From Candidatus Micrarchaeia archaeon (GTDB lineage: Archaea; Micrarchaeota; Micrarchaeia; Anstonellales; JAHKLY01), in the NCBI GenBank assembly GCA_041653315.1, contig JBAZFO010000028.1:1-14589 (forward strand): a stretch of 14,589 bases of DNA. Reading direction: 5' to 3'. Shown here in pieces: positions 1 to 5,889 of this stretch. How positions within the stretch are numbered: position 1 is the stretch's first letter; every line of letters starts with the position of its first letter. Both the position numbers and the translations under genes were made by a program. A model generated the notes under the pieces. The model saw only the letters and a list, made by a program, of their open reading frames with translations. It had not been told where the DNA came from and searched no databases.

Positions 1-714
1 CGCTGTTCCTTCAATTATAATTGGAGGAATTGCCGTAAATTTAATATTTACAAATCCATTTTCAACTTCTTTTGTTTTATCTGCTACTTTTATGACACCA
101 TCTAAAGGATTACCTTTATCATCTACAAAACTTACATTTAGTTCATATTCAGTTAATGGAATTTCAATTAATATATCTTCTCCTTCCATTGTAAATTGGT
201 ATGTTTCATTTGAATTAGTATAATCTATTATTGCTTCATAATCTCCTTTTGGTAAATTAAAAAATGTGAATCCCCCGCTTCCTGTTGCTTTTGTTGTATT
301 TAAAATAGTAACATTTGCTTTTAAACCGCCTTTATATTCATCAAAAACACGTATTGTCACCTGGCTTATATTAATATAATAAGTTCTTGATCTTCTTCCA
401 CTTTCAGCATCAATTTTATGCGACTGCTGTTCTCCCATGTATTCTACAAATAAAGTATATTCTGTTTCTGTTAAAGATTCTTGATATTCAGTATTTGTTA
501 ATTTTAAATTCACGATTCCATATTTATCAGTATATTGTTTATTTGTCGTTACAAATCCTTTTATACTATTTAATTGATAATTTGTCCATACTGCTACTCC
601 TTCCATAGACCTATTTTTTGAATCAACAACTAATACTTCCAGTTCTTCAATAAAAGCTGCATTAGAAACACATAATAAAAACATCATAATTCCTATTAAA
701 ATTATATTTTTCAT
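1..714 (-). CDS. Secreted protein with Ig-like / carboxypeptidase-regulatory-like repeats (3' part missing)
   Basis: The frame is open from the ATG at 714-712 to the window edge, giving 238 codons with no stop, so the C-terminus lies outside. Residues 1-18 (MKNIILIGIMMFLLCVSNA) look like a signal peptide, so the protein is probably exported. The rest is beta-rich: about 20-115 is one domain; about 119-190 resembles a carboxypeptidase-regulatory-like beta-sandwich (IRVFDEYKGGLKANVTI, then GGFTFFNLPKGDY); a third copy starts near 195 (ELNVSFVDDKGNPLDG). Such repeats are usual in archaeal surface proteins, and NIS and NVT sequons would allow glycosylation. The start is fixed by an SD, GGTGA (complement of 719-723), 4 nt before the ATG. 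The gene diverges from the Nudix gene. A surface or adhesion role is inferred from architecture; the exact family is not recognised. Confidence 0.8.
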   Translation of the reverse strand, partial: MKNIILIGIMMFLLCVSNAAFIEELEVLVVDSKNRSMEGVAVWTNYQLNSIKGFVTTNKQYTDKYGIVNLKLTNTEYQESLTETEYTLFVEYMGEQQSHKIDAESGRRSRTYYINISQVTIRVFDEYKGGLKANVTILNTTKATGSGGFTFFNLPKGDYEAIIDYTNSNETYQFTMEGEDILIEIPLTEYELNVSFVDDKGNPLDGVIKVADKTKEVENGFVNIKFTAIPPIIIEGTA

Positions 715-718
715 ATAT

Positions 719-765
719 TCACCAAAACAATTATAATAAGTTTAGTTTAAAATTGTTTTCACAAT
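719..765. promoter_or_regulatory. Shared divergent promoter with 9-bp inverted repeat
   Basis: The 71-nt gap between two divergent ATGs has TTTAAA at 746-751, close to its midpoint (750) and usable in both directions as a TATA element. A start about 26 nt away on either side would fall at the SD of each gene (GGTGA, complement of 719-723; GGAGG at 774-778), giving very short leaders. A perfect inverted repeat AAAACAATT (724-732) / AATTGTTTT (751-759) brackets the region, and ATTGT-N4-ACAAT (752-765) adds a third half-site. Operator function is inference. Confidence 0.5.
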
Positions 766-785
766 ATTTTTGTGGAGGAAAAAGA

Positions 786-1205
786 ATGGAAGACAAATTA
801 ATTTTATCTGGATGCTTATTAATAAACAAAAATAAGGAAATTTTACTATTAAAAAGAAAAGATCACGGACATTATGAAACTCCTGGTGGAAAAGTCGAAA
901 CAACTGAGAATTTAATAAATATTCAAATTTTAAGAGAAAATGCTGAAAGAGAATTAAGAGAAGAAGTAGGAAGTGATTTTGAAATTGATAATCTAGTATT
1001 TTTTTCAAATGTAGTATTTACTACTCCAGACGGCAGAAAAGCAATTGCTAATAAATTTACTACTAATTTAATTAGTGAAGAGCCTAAAATAAATGAACCT
1101 GAATTATTCAGTGAAATTAAATGGATACCAATAAGCGCAATAGATTCAGTTAATTTATCTCCTGATTTGAGAATAATAGCGCCTTTAATAAAAGAAAGGC
1201 TCTAA
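786..1205 (+). CDS. Nudix hydrolase, Nudix box with a 6-residue insertion
   Basis: This is a 139-residue Nudix (MutT-like) protein expected to hydrolyse a nucleoside diphosphate linked to another group, using divalent metal; the substrate cannot be deduced. The fold is visible as LILSGCLLINKNKEILLLKR, then ETPGGKVE, then the Nudix helix RELREEVG. G35, E41, R55, E56, E59, E60 and G62 match the signature G-x5-E-x7-R-E-U-x-E-E-x-G-U. However, the stretch between E41 and R55 is 13 residues instead of 7, and the last hydrophobic position is Ser63. The metal-binding glutamates are intact, so activity is likely. The ATG at 786 was chosen over an upstream in-frame ATG at 753 because GGAGG (774-778) sits 7 nt before it and the family begins here. 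Its stop shares CTAA with the converging ino1 stop. Confidence 0.88.
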   Translation: MEDKLILSGCLLINKNKEILLLKRKDHGHYETPGGKVETTENLINIQILRENAERELREEVGSDFEIDNLVFFSNVVFTTPDGRKAIANKFTTNLISEEPKINEPELFSEIKWIPISAIDSVNLSPDLRIIAPLIKERL

Positions 1206-2281
1206 GCATTTACAAATTTTTGTATTAACTCTTTTGCTTCTGAATCTGAGTATTGAACGCGCGGGTGTTTAAATAAATAAGCTGAAGCTTCATCTATTGA
1301 ACCCCCTAAATTTCTATCTTTTGCTATCTTCACTAATCTAATAGCATCTACTACTACTCCTCCAGAATTTGCTTTGTCATCAACTTCTAATTTTAAATCA
1401 ATTTTAAAAGGAACATCTGCCCATGAATTTGCTTCCATTTTAATAAAACATATTTTGGTATTTTTTAAAAAAGGTATAAAATCACTTGGACCAATATGTA
1501 TATCATCTTCATTAAGACGCTCTGTTAACTGGCTTTGAACAGACTCGGTTTTAGATATTTTTTTAGAGACTAACCTTTCTCTTTCAAGCATATTTTTAAA
1601 ATCTGTATTTCCCCCAACATTTAACTGATAAGTATGTTTAATTTTAGCACCTCTATCATCACATAATTTAGACAAAACACGATGTATAATGGTTGCCCCT
1701 ACTTGGGATTTAATATCATCACCAATAACAGGAACTCCTGCTTGTTTGAATTTATTATTCCATTCTTCATTAGAAGCAATAAAAACAGGCATACAATTTA
1801 CAAAAGCAGTTTTAGTTTCTAAACATATATCTGCCCAAAATTCAACTGCTTTTTCAGAACCAACAGGCAGATAATTTACAATAACATCTACTTGTTTTTC
1901 TCTTATTTCATTTAATATCTCTTTTTTTAATTCATCAATGGGTTTAGTCTGTTCAATTGGATCAAACCAATCTTCAACATATTTACCTACCCCATCTAAT
2001 CTTGGTGATTCTTTAACAATTACTTCTGTTTTTGGCATATCCTTAACATAATCAACAAAATTAGGTTTTGCATATTGTGCTTCACTCAATTCTTTTCTAA
2101 CTTTATGCTTTGAAACATCCCATGCAGATACAAACTCAATATCTTTCCATGAATAATCCCCCAACTTATCATTCATTATGCCTACAACTGTATTATTTGT
2201 TCTTCTATAATATTCTAAACCTTGATATAAACCAGCAAAACAATTTCCTACTCCTACTACGCCTACTTTTATTTTTCCCAT
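1202..2281 (-). CDS. ino1: myo-inositol-1-phosphate synthase
   Basis: It converts glucose-6-phosphate to L-myo-inositol-1-phosphate with NAD, in the cytosol, feeding archaeal inositol lipids and sometimes inositol-based solutes. The 359 residues match the length of archaeal and actinobacterial enzymes. Visible motifs: the N-terminal NAD-binding GVVGVGNC (7-14), NYLPVGSEKA (136-145), IGDDIKSQVGAT (186-197), NVGGNTDF (221-228), the active-site SKKISKT with its lysines (239-245), GPSDFIPFL (264-272), and the KLEV..D..NSGGVVVDAIR block (297-315). The ATG is supported by AGGTGA (complement of 2286-2291), 4 nt upstream. It diverges from a PadR-like regulator gene that might control it. A CDP-alcohol phosphotransferase able to use the product lies at 4430. 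Confidence 0.95.
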   Translation of the reverse strand: MGKIKVGVVGVGNCFAGLYQGLEYYRRTNNTVVGIMNDKLGDYSWKDIEFVSAWDVSKHKVRKELSEAQYAKPNFVDYVKDMPKTEVIVKESPRLDGVGKYVEDWFDPIEQTKPIDELKKEILNEIREKQVDVIVNYLPVGSEKAVEFWADICLETKTAFVNCMPVFIASNEEWNNKFKQAGVPVIGDDIKSQVGATIIHRVLSKLCDDRGAKIKHTYQLNVGGNTDFKNMLERERLVSKKISKTESVQSQLTERLNEDDIHIGPSDFIPFLKNTKICFIKMEANSWADVPFKIDLKLEVDDKANSGGVVVDAIRLVKIAKDRNLGGSIDEASAYLFKHPRVQYSDSEAKELIQKFVNA

Positions 2282-2313
2282 TCAATCACCTATTTAATAG
2301 CCATATATATTTT

Positions 2314-2344
2314 GTATTTATATAAATACTATACCTTTTAAATA
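2314..2344. promoter_or_regulatory. Divergent promoter region of ino1 and padR-like gene, with 16-bp palindrome
   Basis: GTATTTATATAAATAC (2314-2329) is a perfect 16-bp palindrome centred at 2321.5, almost at the midpoint of the 83-nt gap. It contains a TATA box readable both ways. For ino1, a start about 26 nt away leaves a leader of about 15 nt carrying the AGGTGA SD. For the padR-like gene, a second element, TTTTAAATA (2336-2344), lies about 25 nt before the ATG, the leaderless spacing. Palindrome plus neighbouring PadR gene suggests an operator; binding is not shown. Confidence 0.5.
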
Positions 2345-2364
2345 CTTATCTTTAAAATTAAATC

Positions 2365-2667
2365 ATGGGAAAACCATTAAATAGACTTGAAAAACATACT
2401 CAAATAAATAATATTTGGATTTATGTTTTATCCTTATTAAAAAAAAGAGATTTACACGCATATACTTTAAATCAAGAAATAAAAAATAAATTTGGATTTA
2501 AACCAAGCAGAATAATGATGTATCTAATTTTATACAAATTAGAAGAAGAGAATATGATTGAATCATATTTAAAAGAAAGAAGAAAATACTATAAAATAAC
2601 AAAAAAAGGAGAAGAAGAAATAAAAAAAGCTAAATTATATCTGACTAATTTATCAAAAAAAATATAG
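2365..2667 (+). CDS. PadR-like winged-helix transcriptional regulator
   Basis: This 100-residue protein is one winged-helix domain of the PadR type. Family features: an N-terminal helix (IWIYVLSLLKKRDLHAYTL), then a KPSR-x-MMYLILYKLEEENMIES recognition helix (about 46-66) corresponding to the PadR pattern 'PSxGTLYPILYRLEEEGLIES', then a wing and the ending RRKYYKITKKGEEEI. It lacks the long C-terminal dimerisation helix of larger PadR proteins, having only a short one (about 82-100). It should bind DNA as a dimer; the ligand is unknown. A TATA element about 25 nt before the ATG and the lack of an SD indicate a leaderless start. The following gene begins 9 nt after its stop, so they are co-transcribed. 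Autoregulation and control of ino1 through the palindrome between them are plausible inferences. Confidence 0.85.
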   Translation: MGKPLNRLEKHTQINNIWIYVLSLLKKRDLHAYTLNQEIKNKFGFKPSRIMMYLILYKLEEENMIESYLKERRKYYKITKKGEEEIKKAKLYLTNLSKKI

Positions 2668-2675
2668 GTGTGAAA

Positions 2676-2930
2676 ATGAATAGAGAAGAATTATTAAAAA
2701 AAGGAGAGATTCTCATAGAAATAAAAAAAACAGGTATAAAACAAAGAGTTACATTTAGAATAATAAAAGAAGACACCCCAGAAGGAAAAATTCCTTTTTT
2801 AACTGCTGAAAAATTTATAGATTTACCAGAATTAATAAAAATATGCGAAGAATACCAGCTCCCAATAAAAGCAAAAAATGGAAAACTTTTTCCAAAAGGA
2901 AAAATGGCTAAAGATTTTATAAATCTTTAA
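2676..2930 (+). CDS. Small conserved-looking protein of unknown function
   Basis: I do not recognise this 84-residue protein. It is basic and soluble-looking, has no signal peptide or membrane segment, and appears mixed alpha/beta: a Lys-rich N-terminal helix, a strand pair (GEILIEIKKTG, then RVTFRIIKED), a helical LPELIKICEEY segment and a short hairpin ending KAKNGKLFPKGK. The start at 2676 was preferred to the in-frame GTG at 2670 because AGGTG (2666-2670) lies 5 nt before the ATG. It is the second gene after the PadR-like regulator, so it may share that regulator's signal. Its last 14 nt overlap the 3' end of the converging kinase gene. Confidence 0.7.
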   Translation: MNREELLKKGEILIEIKKTGIKQRVTFRIIKEDTPEGKIPFLTAEKFIDLPELIKICEEYQLPIKAKNGKLFPKGKMAKDFINL

Positions 2931-3480
2931 TTTTTTTAAGATCTATTTTTTCATTAAATATCTTTTTACTCCAATCAATATGTTTATTCTTTTTTTTGCC
3001 TTTTAAAATATCTTGTATCTCTTTAATTACTTTTATTGGTGTTTTATTGGTGGTGTTTATTTCATATATGATTTCTATTGGATAATTTGATTCTGATTTT
3101 AATAAACAATAATCCAAAATTTCACAAGAAATATTATTTTCTAGTTTATCTTTTATATATTTTCTTTTAGATAATCTACTTCTCAATAAATTAGGATGGG
3201 TTCTTAAAACAAAAACAAAATCTGCAGGCAATTCTAATTCGCATAATAAATGGCTTTCAACAATAAATCCTTCTTCTGAGGAAATATGATTTCTTAAATA
3301 ATCTTCTAAATCTTTTAAATTCACTATTTTAGAATTATCTTCTTTATCTATTTTATTAAAAAATTTATGTTTTTCTATTAATTCATTCACGTTAATTAAT
3401 TGCATTTTTAATTTTTTAGCTAATTCTTTTGAAATTTCTGTTTTTCCGGTTCCGGGTGTTCCTGTAATTAATATATTCAT
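2917..3480 (-). CDS. Fap7/AK6-type adenylate kinase-like NTPase
   Basis: This P-loop NMP kinase belongs to the AK6/Fap7 family, which in eukaryotes and archaea assists small-ribosomal-subunit maturation and has adenylate-kinase/ATPase activity. The 187-residue product starts MNILITGTPGTGKTEISKELA, with Walker A GTPGTGKT at residues 7-14. Further family features are the GFIVESH motif (VDYH-like in other members), the strand FVFVLRTHP, and a lid RLSKRKYIKDKLENNISCEI. A Lys-rich tail containing HIDWSKK follows, as in archaeal homologues. The ATG at 3480 was chosen over an in-frame ATG at 3531 because the P-loop strand must begin there and because TTTAAA (3503-3508) lies 25.5 nt upstream, the leaderless spacing. 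Its stop lies 14 nt inside the converging gene. Confidence 0.85.
   Translation of the reverse strand: MNILITGTPGTGKTEISKELAKKLKMQLINVNELIEKHKFFNKIDKEDNSKIVNLKDLEDYLRNHISSEEGFIVESHLLCELELPADFVFVLRTHPNLLRSRLSKRKYIKDKLENNISCEILDYCLLKSESNYPIEIIYEINTTNKTPIKVIKEIQDILKGKKKNKHIDWSKKIFNEKIDLKKIKDL
2931..2951 (+). terminator. Oligo-T tract after the padR-like unit
   Basis: Directly after the TAA of the 84-codon gene come T7 (2931-2937) and T6 (2946-2951) on the + strand. Oligo-T runs without a hairpin are typical archaeal terminators. The tract is also the antisense of Lys/Ile codons at the 3' end of the converging kinase gene. Confidence 0.45.
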
Positions 3481-3500
3481 AAAATAATTTTGATAAAAAC

Positions 3501-3510
3501 ACTTTAAAAT
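3501..3510. promoter_or_regulatory. Bidirectional TATA element in a 51-nt divergent gap
   Basis: ACTTTAAAAT contains TTTAAA (3503-3508) centred at 3505.5. It is 25.5 nt from the ATG of the kinase (3480) and 26.5 nt from the ATG of the secreted protein (3532). Neither gene has an SD, so one AT-symmetrical TATA box at the midpoint probably drives two leaderless transcripts in opposite directions. Confidence 0.6.
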
Positions 3511-3531
3511 CATACTATCAAAATAATACAT

Positions 3532-4425
3532 ATGAAAATAACAATAATTACATTTTTTTTAATTAGTTTATTATGCATTTCTAATTCAATGACAATAGAA
3601 CAAATAATATTTACTTATTTAGAACAAGGAGATACTTTTAGATATGAAGGGGTAATTTATGAAGGAAATAATTATGAATTAGTTATTTCTGGTGGTGCAG
3701 AACTTTTTGTAATGGAAAAGGTAGATAATAGATATTATTTTATTAATGATAAAGAAACAATTAAAGAAGTTTTAATGGCATATTATGAAGAAAATAACAA
3801 TTTGAGCATAGAAAATCAATTTGAGAGATTAGAAAAAGCAAAAGAACATACAAAAAACTTTTTTGAAAGCAGGGGAGAACAAGAGGAAAAATGTAAGCAA
3901 TATACTGGGATAGATAGATTACCTTGTGATGATGAAGACTCATGTTTAGTTGCGTGCAGAACAGTATATATTTGTGATACATATTCCTTTGGTATTGGAA
4001 AAGATTTTGTTAATTTAATTCTGAGTTATAAAACAAACACAGAAAAATTAGATAAATATGAAGAAGAGTATAAAGAAATTTTTGATGAAGTAATTGAAGA
4101 AAAAAGTTTAGAATCCTTAGAAGAAATTGAAGAATATTTAACTGAAATAAGTAAAACCTCAAAAAATATAGAATTAAATGAATTAATTGAAACATATATG
4201 TTTTGTCCAGAAATATCTTATAAAAATTCTGAATTAACTTCTGCTAAATCAATAGTATCAGATATTAAAAAATCAATAACTCCTTTATATGAAATTGATA
4301 AAACAGTAGATACAATTTATTTAGAAACAAACAATAGAAAACCAGATTATGATTTGCCAATGGGTGAAATAAAAATTGAAATGTTTAATGGACATATTGT
4401 AAATACTTTATATTATAATAAGTGA
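3532..4425 (+). CDS. Secreted Cys-containing, acidic coiled-coil-like protein of unknown function
   Basis: The 297-residue product begins with a clear signal peptide (MKITIITFFLISLLCISNS) and is probably exported. The mature part opens with a beta-rich region, then a cluster with the pattern C-x10-C-x5-C-x3-C-x5-C (around residues 121-148, including LPCDDEDSC and LVACRTVYIC). A long Glu/Lys-rich helical stretch follows (DKYEEEYKEIFDEVIEEK and onward), with one further Cys in MFCPEISY. An even number of cysteines in the mature part suggests disulfides outside the cell. I recognise no family. Start: leaderless, TATA 26.5 nt upstream. The CDP-alcohol phosphotransferase begins 4 nt after its stop, so the two are co-transcribed; a link to envelope lipid or glycan is only a guess. 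Confidence 0.75.
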   Translation: MKITIITFFLISLLCISNSMTIEQIIFTYLEQGDTFRYEGVIYEGNNYELVISGGAELFVMEKVDNRYYFINDKETIKEVLMAYYEENNNLSIENQFERLEKAKEHTKNFFESRGEQEEKCKQYTGIDRLPCDDEDSCLVACRTVYICDTYSFGIGKDFVNLILSYKTNTEKLDKYEEEYKEIFDEVIEEKSLESLEEIEEYLTEISKTSKNIELNELIETYMFCPEISYKNSELTSAKSIVSDIKKSITPLYEIDKTVDTIYLETNNRKPDYDLPMGEIKIEMFNGHIVNTLYYNK

Positions 4426-4429
4426 TAAA

Positions 4430-5038
4430 ATGTTAAAAAATTCTGGAAAATTTGAAAAAAAAGAAAAATACTTATTTTCTATTTTTAGATTTTGCCCTTT
4501 ATCTCCCAATATTATTACTATTTTATCAGTTATTTTTGCTTTAATTGCTTTTATTTATGCAGAAACATTAAATATATATTATATTTTAGGATTAATATGC
4601 TTAGCATTTGTATTTGACGCATTTGATGGAATTGTAGCAAGAGCTAAAAATCAAGTTTCCAAAAAAGGCGCTTTTTTAGATGGAATAGCAGATAGGATAG
4701 TTGAATTATTTGTTTTGCTCATTTTATTAAAATGGATAAATTTTTATGGAATAACTGGATATTTGATACCTATTGATTTACAAATAATTTCAATTTTATT
4801 CTTTGGAACTTGTATGACTTCATTTGTAAAAGCATATGCTGAACACAGACAAGTTTTAAGCCATGAAAAAGCAGTTAACTTAAAAGGTCTTTTAGAGCGC
4901 GCTGAAAGAGTTGGTTTAATATTTATAGCGCTTTTATCAGTAGTTTTTGCGCCTTTATACACATCTTCTCTTATATTCTTAATAGTTATTCTAACAATTT
5001 TCACATTCTTACAAAGAATGTATTATGTATTGAATTAA
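4430..5038 (+). CDS. CDP-alcohol phosphatidyltransferase, possibly archaetidylinositol phosphate synthase
   Basis: This integral membrane enzyme should transfer a phospho-lipid group from a CDP-lipid (CDP-archaeol in archaea) to an alcohol, making a polar lipid. The complete signature D-x2-DG-x2-AR-x8-G-x3-D-x3-D is present: D63, D66, G67, A70, R71, G80, D84, D88. About six hydrophobic segments (about 27-44, 48-66, 91-102, 115-136, 160-177, 181-199) fit the family, as does 202 residues. The segment SFVKAYAEHR (about 127-136) followed by KGLLERAERVG resembles members that use inositol phosphate (SYxKARAE...ERAER), and the window encodes inositol-phosphate synthase, so archaetidylinositol phosphate synthase is my favoured reading. 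Archaetidylserine or glycerophosphate variants are alternatives. It is the second gene of a unit and its stop shares TTAA with the converging gene. Confidence 0.88.
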   Translation: MLKNSGKFEKKEKYLFSIFRFCPLSPNIITILSVIFALIAFIYAETLNIYYILGLICLAFVFDAFDGIVARAKNQVSKKGAFLDGIADRIVELFVLLILLKWINFYGITGYLIPIDLQIISILFFGTCMTSFVKAYAEHRQVLSHEKAVNLKGLLERAERVGLIFIALLSVVFAPLYTSSLIFLIVILTIFTFLQRMYYVLN

Positions 5039-5604
5039 GCTGCCTTTTTTTCTCTTAATATATTTTTACCTTCTCTTGTGATTCTATAATAAACAAATTT
5101 CTTTCCAGGCTCTTGAACGCGCTCAACTAATCCTGCGCTTACTAATTTATCTAAATGCTCTGAAATTGTTGATTTGCTTTTATCATATTTTGTACTAAAA
5201 TAAGTAGGAACTTTATCTGCTTCGCGCAATTCTAAAAGCATACTCATTCTTAAATCGTTAGATAATACATCAGGCACTCTTTGAAAAAAGATTTGATAGC
5301 CTGCAAAAACAAGAAAAATAGCAATAACAATCAATGAAATATATTTTATTATCTGAGTATATAGAATATTATCTTCAAAAAAAGCAGGTGGTTCTTCATC
5401 AGTTTCAAACGTATCATTTATTTGTCTGCTTGCTCCTACTACCATCTCCTCTTTAAAAAATTCATCTTCTATAGATAAACTCTCCTGAGCAATAGGTTCA
5501 TCAACTTGTATAGATAAACTAAGAAAATCTATAGATAAAAATACAGCTAAAGCTAGTATAATAACTGCGAAGGTAAAATATAATTTTAAATTGCGCTTTT
5601 GCAT
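5035..5604 (-). CDS. Membrane-anchored winged-helix transcriptional regulator
   Basis: The 189-residue product has a basic N-terminus (MQKRNLK), a first membrane segment (about 8-32), an external loop rich in Asp/Glu (35-78), a second membrane segment (85-107), and a C-terminal winged helix (113-185). The recognition helix is SKSTISEHLDKLVSAGL (143-159), and the wing runs to FVYYRITREGK. Residues 115-183 look ArsR/MarR-like (LRMSMLLELREADKVP...STISEHLDKLVSAGLVERV). By the positive-inside rule the loop is outside and the DNA-binding domain is in the cytosol, so it looks like a one-component sensor that binds DNA while fixed in the membrane. The loop contains a sequon (NDT). Start: no SD; TTTAAA (5627-5632) is 25.5 nt upstream. 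It diverges from the helicase gene across an array of four dyads that it may bind. Confidence 0.85.
   Translation of the reverse strand: MQKRNLKLYFTFAVIILALAVFLSIDFLSLSIQVDEPIAQESLSIEDEFFKEEMVVGASRQINDTFETDEEPPAFFEDNILYTQIIKYISLIVIAIFLVFAGYQIFFQRVPDVLSNDLRMSMLLELREADKVPTYFSTKYDKSKSTISEHLDKLVSAGLVERVQEPGKKFVYYRITREGKNILREKKAA
5045..5051 (+). terminator. Oligo-T tract after the phosphotransferase gene
   Basis: T7 on the + strand, 7 nt after the TAA of the phosphotransferase. It lies inside the 3' end of the converging regulator gene, where it is the antisense of Lys codons. Confidence 0.35.
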
Positions 5605-5613
5605 ATATTTTTT

Positions 5614-5640
5614 AGCAGTTTTTTAGTTTAAAAACCTGCT
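5614..5640. promoter_or_regulatory. TATA element of the membrane regulator inside an inverted repeat
   Basis: AGCAG (5614-5618) and CTGCT (5636-5640) form an inverted repeat, extended by T5/A5 runs with one unpaired base. It encloses TTTAAA (5627-5632), the probable TATA box of the regulator gene. A protein bound here would block TBP. The sequence differs from the TTAGTCA dyads, so it may serve a second regulator. Confidence 0.45.
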
Positions 5641-5672
5641 GTTTTGATAAGGAAATAATTAACAATATTAAT

Positions 5673-5832
5673 TTTAGTCAAAATAATGACTAAATTTCAA
5701 TATAATTAGTCAAAATAATGACTAAAAATAGAAATATTTTACTTAATAAAAAAATACTTCTGGGTTAAAATTAGATAATTTTGGTCAAAATAATGACTAA
5801 ATTATAATATAATTAGTCAAAATAATGACTTA
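5673..5832. repeat. Array of four TTAGTCA-N6-TGACTAA dyads (two duplicated pairs)
   Basis: Four inverted repeats lie at 5674-5693, 5706-5725, 5781-5800 and 5813-5832, each with the identical 6-nt spacer AAATAA. Copies 1 and 2 are perfect 7-bp arms. Copy 3 has TTGGTCA on the left, and copy 4 has TGACTTA on the right. Within each pair the copies are 32 nt apart, about three helical turns, and the segment between them has TATAATT. The second pair repeats the first 107 nt downstream, including flanking bases, so the module was duplicated. The dyads lie 41-205 nt from the regulator's TATA element and 28-193 nt from that of the helicase. They look like operators for a dimeric winged-helix protein; which gene they control is not known. 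Confidence 0.75.
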
Positions 5833-5859
5833 AAAAGCTGAGATTTATTAAATAAATAA

Positions 5860-5867
5860 TTTAATAA
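5860..5867 (+). promoter_or_regulatory. Candidate TATA element of the helicase gene
   Basis: TTTAATAA is centred about 26 nt before the helicase ATG, the spacing seen for leaderless genes here. The surrounding 5844-5867 is AT-only, so the exact box is uncertain. The fourth dyad ends 28 nt upstream of it. Confidence 0.4.
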
Positions 5868-5889
5868 AACATACTTACAAAATTTAATA

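Noticed and set aside
387..608. 73-codon frame on the + strand
   Set aside because: It is antisense to the partial secreted protein, whose frame has a signal peptide, SD and 238 open codons; the + frame has no start signal.
753..785. Upstream ATG of the Nudix gene
   Set aside because: It would place 11 extra residues before the family's start and encode through the SD and promoter; GGAGG favours 786.
742..1008. 88-codon frame on the - strand
   Set aside because: Antisense to the Nudix gene and composed of Leu/Phe/Ile runs from reversed Lys/Glu codons.
2670..2675. GTG start of the small gene after the PadR-like regulator
   Set aside because: It overlaps the AGGTG SD; the ATG at 2676 has correct spacing.
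3921..3945. TGATGATGA resembling a C/D-box RNA
   Set aside because: It is Asp codons in the secreted protein, with no matching D box and terminal stem.
5470..5541. Three TATAGATAAA copies on the + strand inside the regulator gene
   Set aside because: They are in the same reading frame (offsets 39 and 21 nt) and encode the recurring LSI-[DQE] residues of the membrane/loop region, so coding explains them.
5718..5768. 16-codon frame starting with the ATGACTAA inside the second dyad
   Set aside because: The other dyads give 2-7 codon frames or none, so the ATG is a by-product of the TGACTAA arm; no SD or TATA spacing.
5673..5832. CRISPR-like array
   Set aside because: Only four short palindromic copies with 12- and 55-nt gaps, the gaps themselves duplicated; no cas genes.
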